The position numbers and the translations under genes were made by a program. The notes beneath the pieces are model-generated. The model was not told the DNA's origin. It was given only the letters and a program-made list of their open reading frames with translations, and ran no database searches. From Thermoanaerobacterium sp. (GTDB taxonomy: Bacteria; Bacillota; Thermoanaerobacteria; Thermoanaerobacterales; Thermoanaerobacteraceae), in NCBI GenBank assembly GCA_029960905.1, contig JASBVU010000160.1, positions 1 through 5,163 of the forward strand: a stretch of DNA of 5,163 nt, written 5' to 3'. Position 1 is the first letter of the stretch. Every line of letters starts with the position of its first letter. This document shows positions 4,748 through 5,163 of this stretch, piece after piece.

Positions 4748-5163
4748 TACGACAAGCTGAGAAGCGATGAATTCTTTGCCTCTTTCGTATGCTTGCATAT
4801 TTAAAGGTATGAGTTTTTCTTTGCCTTCAAAAACCTTGCTAAACGCACTTCTAATAGCAGCCTCGCTGATTAAATTTTTCAAACCCATCAAAGCCCCAAT
4901 CATGATTGAATTGGCAACTTTGAGATTCCCAAGTTGATTTGCAATATCGTTTGTAGGAATTCTGTATACTTCAATATCCCTTCTTTTATGTTCAATAGTA
5001 ATCAATGAACTATTTATAAGCAGCAATCCACCTTTTACAATGTCTTTTTCATACTTTTCTAAAGAAGGTCTATTCATTGCAACAACTACAGTTGCCTCGT
5101 TTATTATTGGGGAGCCTACTGGTTCATCAGATATCGTAACATGGCAGTTGGCTGTGCCACCCC
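4742..5163 (-). CDS. korC: 2-oxoacid:ferredoxin oxidoreductase, gamma subunit (5'-truncated by window edge)
   Basis: This is the C-terminal 139 residues of a pyruvate/2-oxoglutarate:ferredoxin oxidoreductase gamma subunit. The gamma chain works with TPP-binding and ferredoxin-like partners in the cytoplasm, in the reversible CoA-dependent oxidative decarboxylation of a 2-oxoacid coupled to ferredoxin. The visible part begins GGTANCHVTISDEPVGSP and continues through INEATVVVAMN and PSLEKYEKDIVKGG to LLLINSSLI, all characteristic of the family. A later GALMGLKNLISEAAI segment and a C-terminal helix follow. The family is usually about 180-190 residues, so some 40-50 N-terminal residues lie beyond 5163. 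The ATG at 5077 is internal, because coding similarity continues upstream of it. The KorC (2-oxoglutarate) assignment over branched-chain or pyruvate versions is inferred; partner subunits would be expected beyond the right edge. Confidence 0.85.
   Translation of the reverse strand, partial: GGTANCHVTISDEPVGSPIINEATVVVAMNRPSLEKYEKDIVKGGLLLINSSLITIEHKRRDIEVYRIPTNDIANQLGNLKVANSIMIGALMGLKNLISEAAIRSAFSKVFEGKEKLIPLNMQAYERGKEFIASQLVVK

Noticed and set aside
5075..5077. ATG as start of the KorC-like gene
   Set aside because: The frame continues upstream to the window edge with typical family sequence (GGTANCHVTISDEPVGSP), so this is an internal methionine of a truncated gene.

Overview
The window is AT-rich, and all its genes lie on the minus strand. 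It suggests a low-GC, anaerobic, probably thermophilic Firmicute, with Thermoanaerobacterium/Thermoanaerobacter as the best guess. The reasons are a glmS ribozyme, a ferredoxin-dependent 2-oxoacid oxidoreductase subunit, strong AGGAGG-type ribosome binding sites and the style of the proteins. The genus is inferred from protein character, not from a search.

In transcription order (right to left), the window holds four main genes. First comes the C-terminal 139 residues of a 2-oxoacid:ferredoxin oxidoreductase gamma subunit (KorC-like), cut by the window edge and closed by a hairpin terminator that overlaps its stop codon. Next is a short PlsC-type 1-acylglycerol-3-phosphate acyltransferase. 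Then glmM (phosphoglucosamine mutase) follows, behind a good sigma-A-type promoter. A 289-base leader with a well-preserved glmS ribozyme separates it from glmS (glutamine:fructose-6-phosphate aminotransferase). GlmS makes glucosamine-6-phosphate, GlmM converts it to glucosamine-1-phosphate for UDP-GlcNAc and the cell wall, and the ribozyme closes the feedback loop by cleaving the glmS mRNA when glucosamine-6-phosphate is plentiful. The cdaA-cdaR genes that often precede glmM in Firmicutes are not here; plsC stands in that place.

The leader also carries an eight- or six-codon reading frame with a good ribosome binding site that stops two bases before the ribozyme cleavage site. Upstream of that is a hairpin enclosing an orphan Shine-Dalgarno sequence.

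The 460 bases beyond the glmS stop are the most unusual part. Three imperfect copies of an ATAAAGT-type motif lie at an exact 20-base period next to glmS. Two further copies lie on the opposite strand at the far left, so the two groups point toward each other. Between them are an inverted repeat of another motif, a 44-codon minus-strand ORF and an intrinsic terminator. The position just downstream of glmS, the inward-pointing repeated sites and the AATAAAGT core all recall the ends of Tn7-family transposons, which insert at this site. I propose, with moderate to low confidence, a small non-autonomous Tn7-like element or remnant whose left terminus lies just outside the window. No transposase gene is visible.
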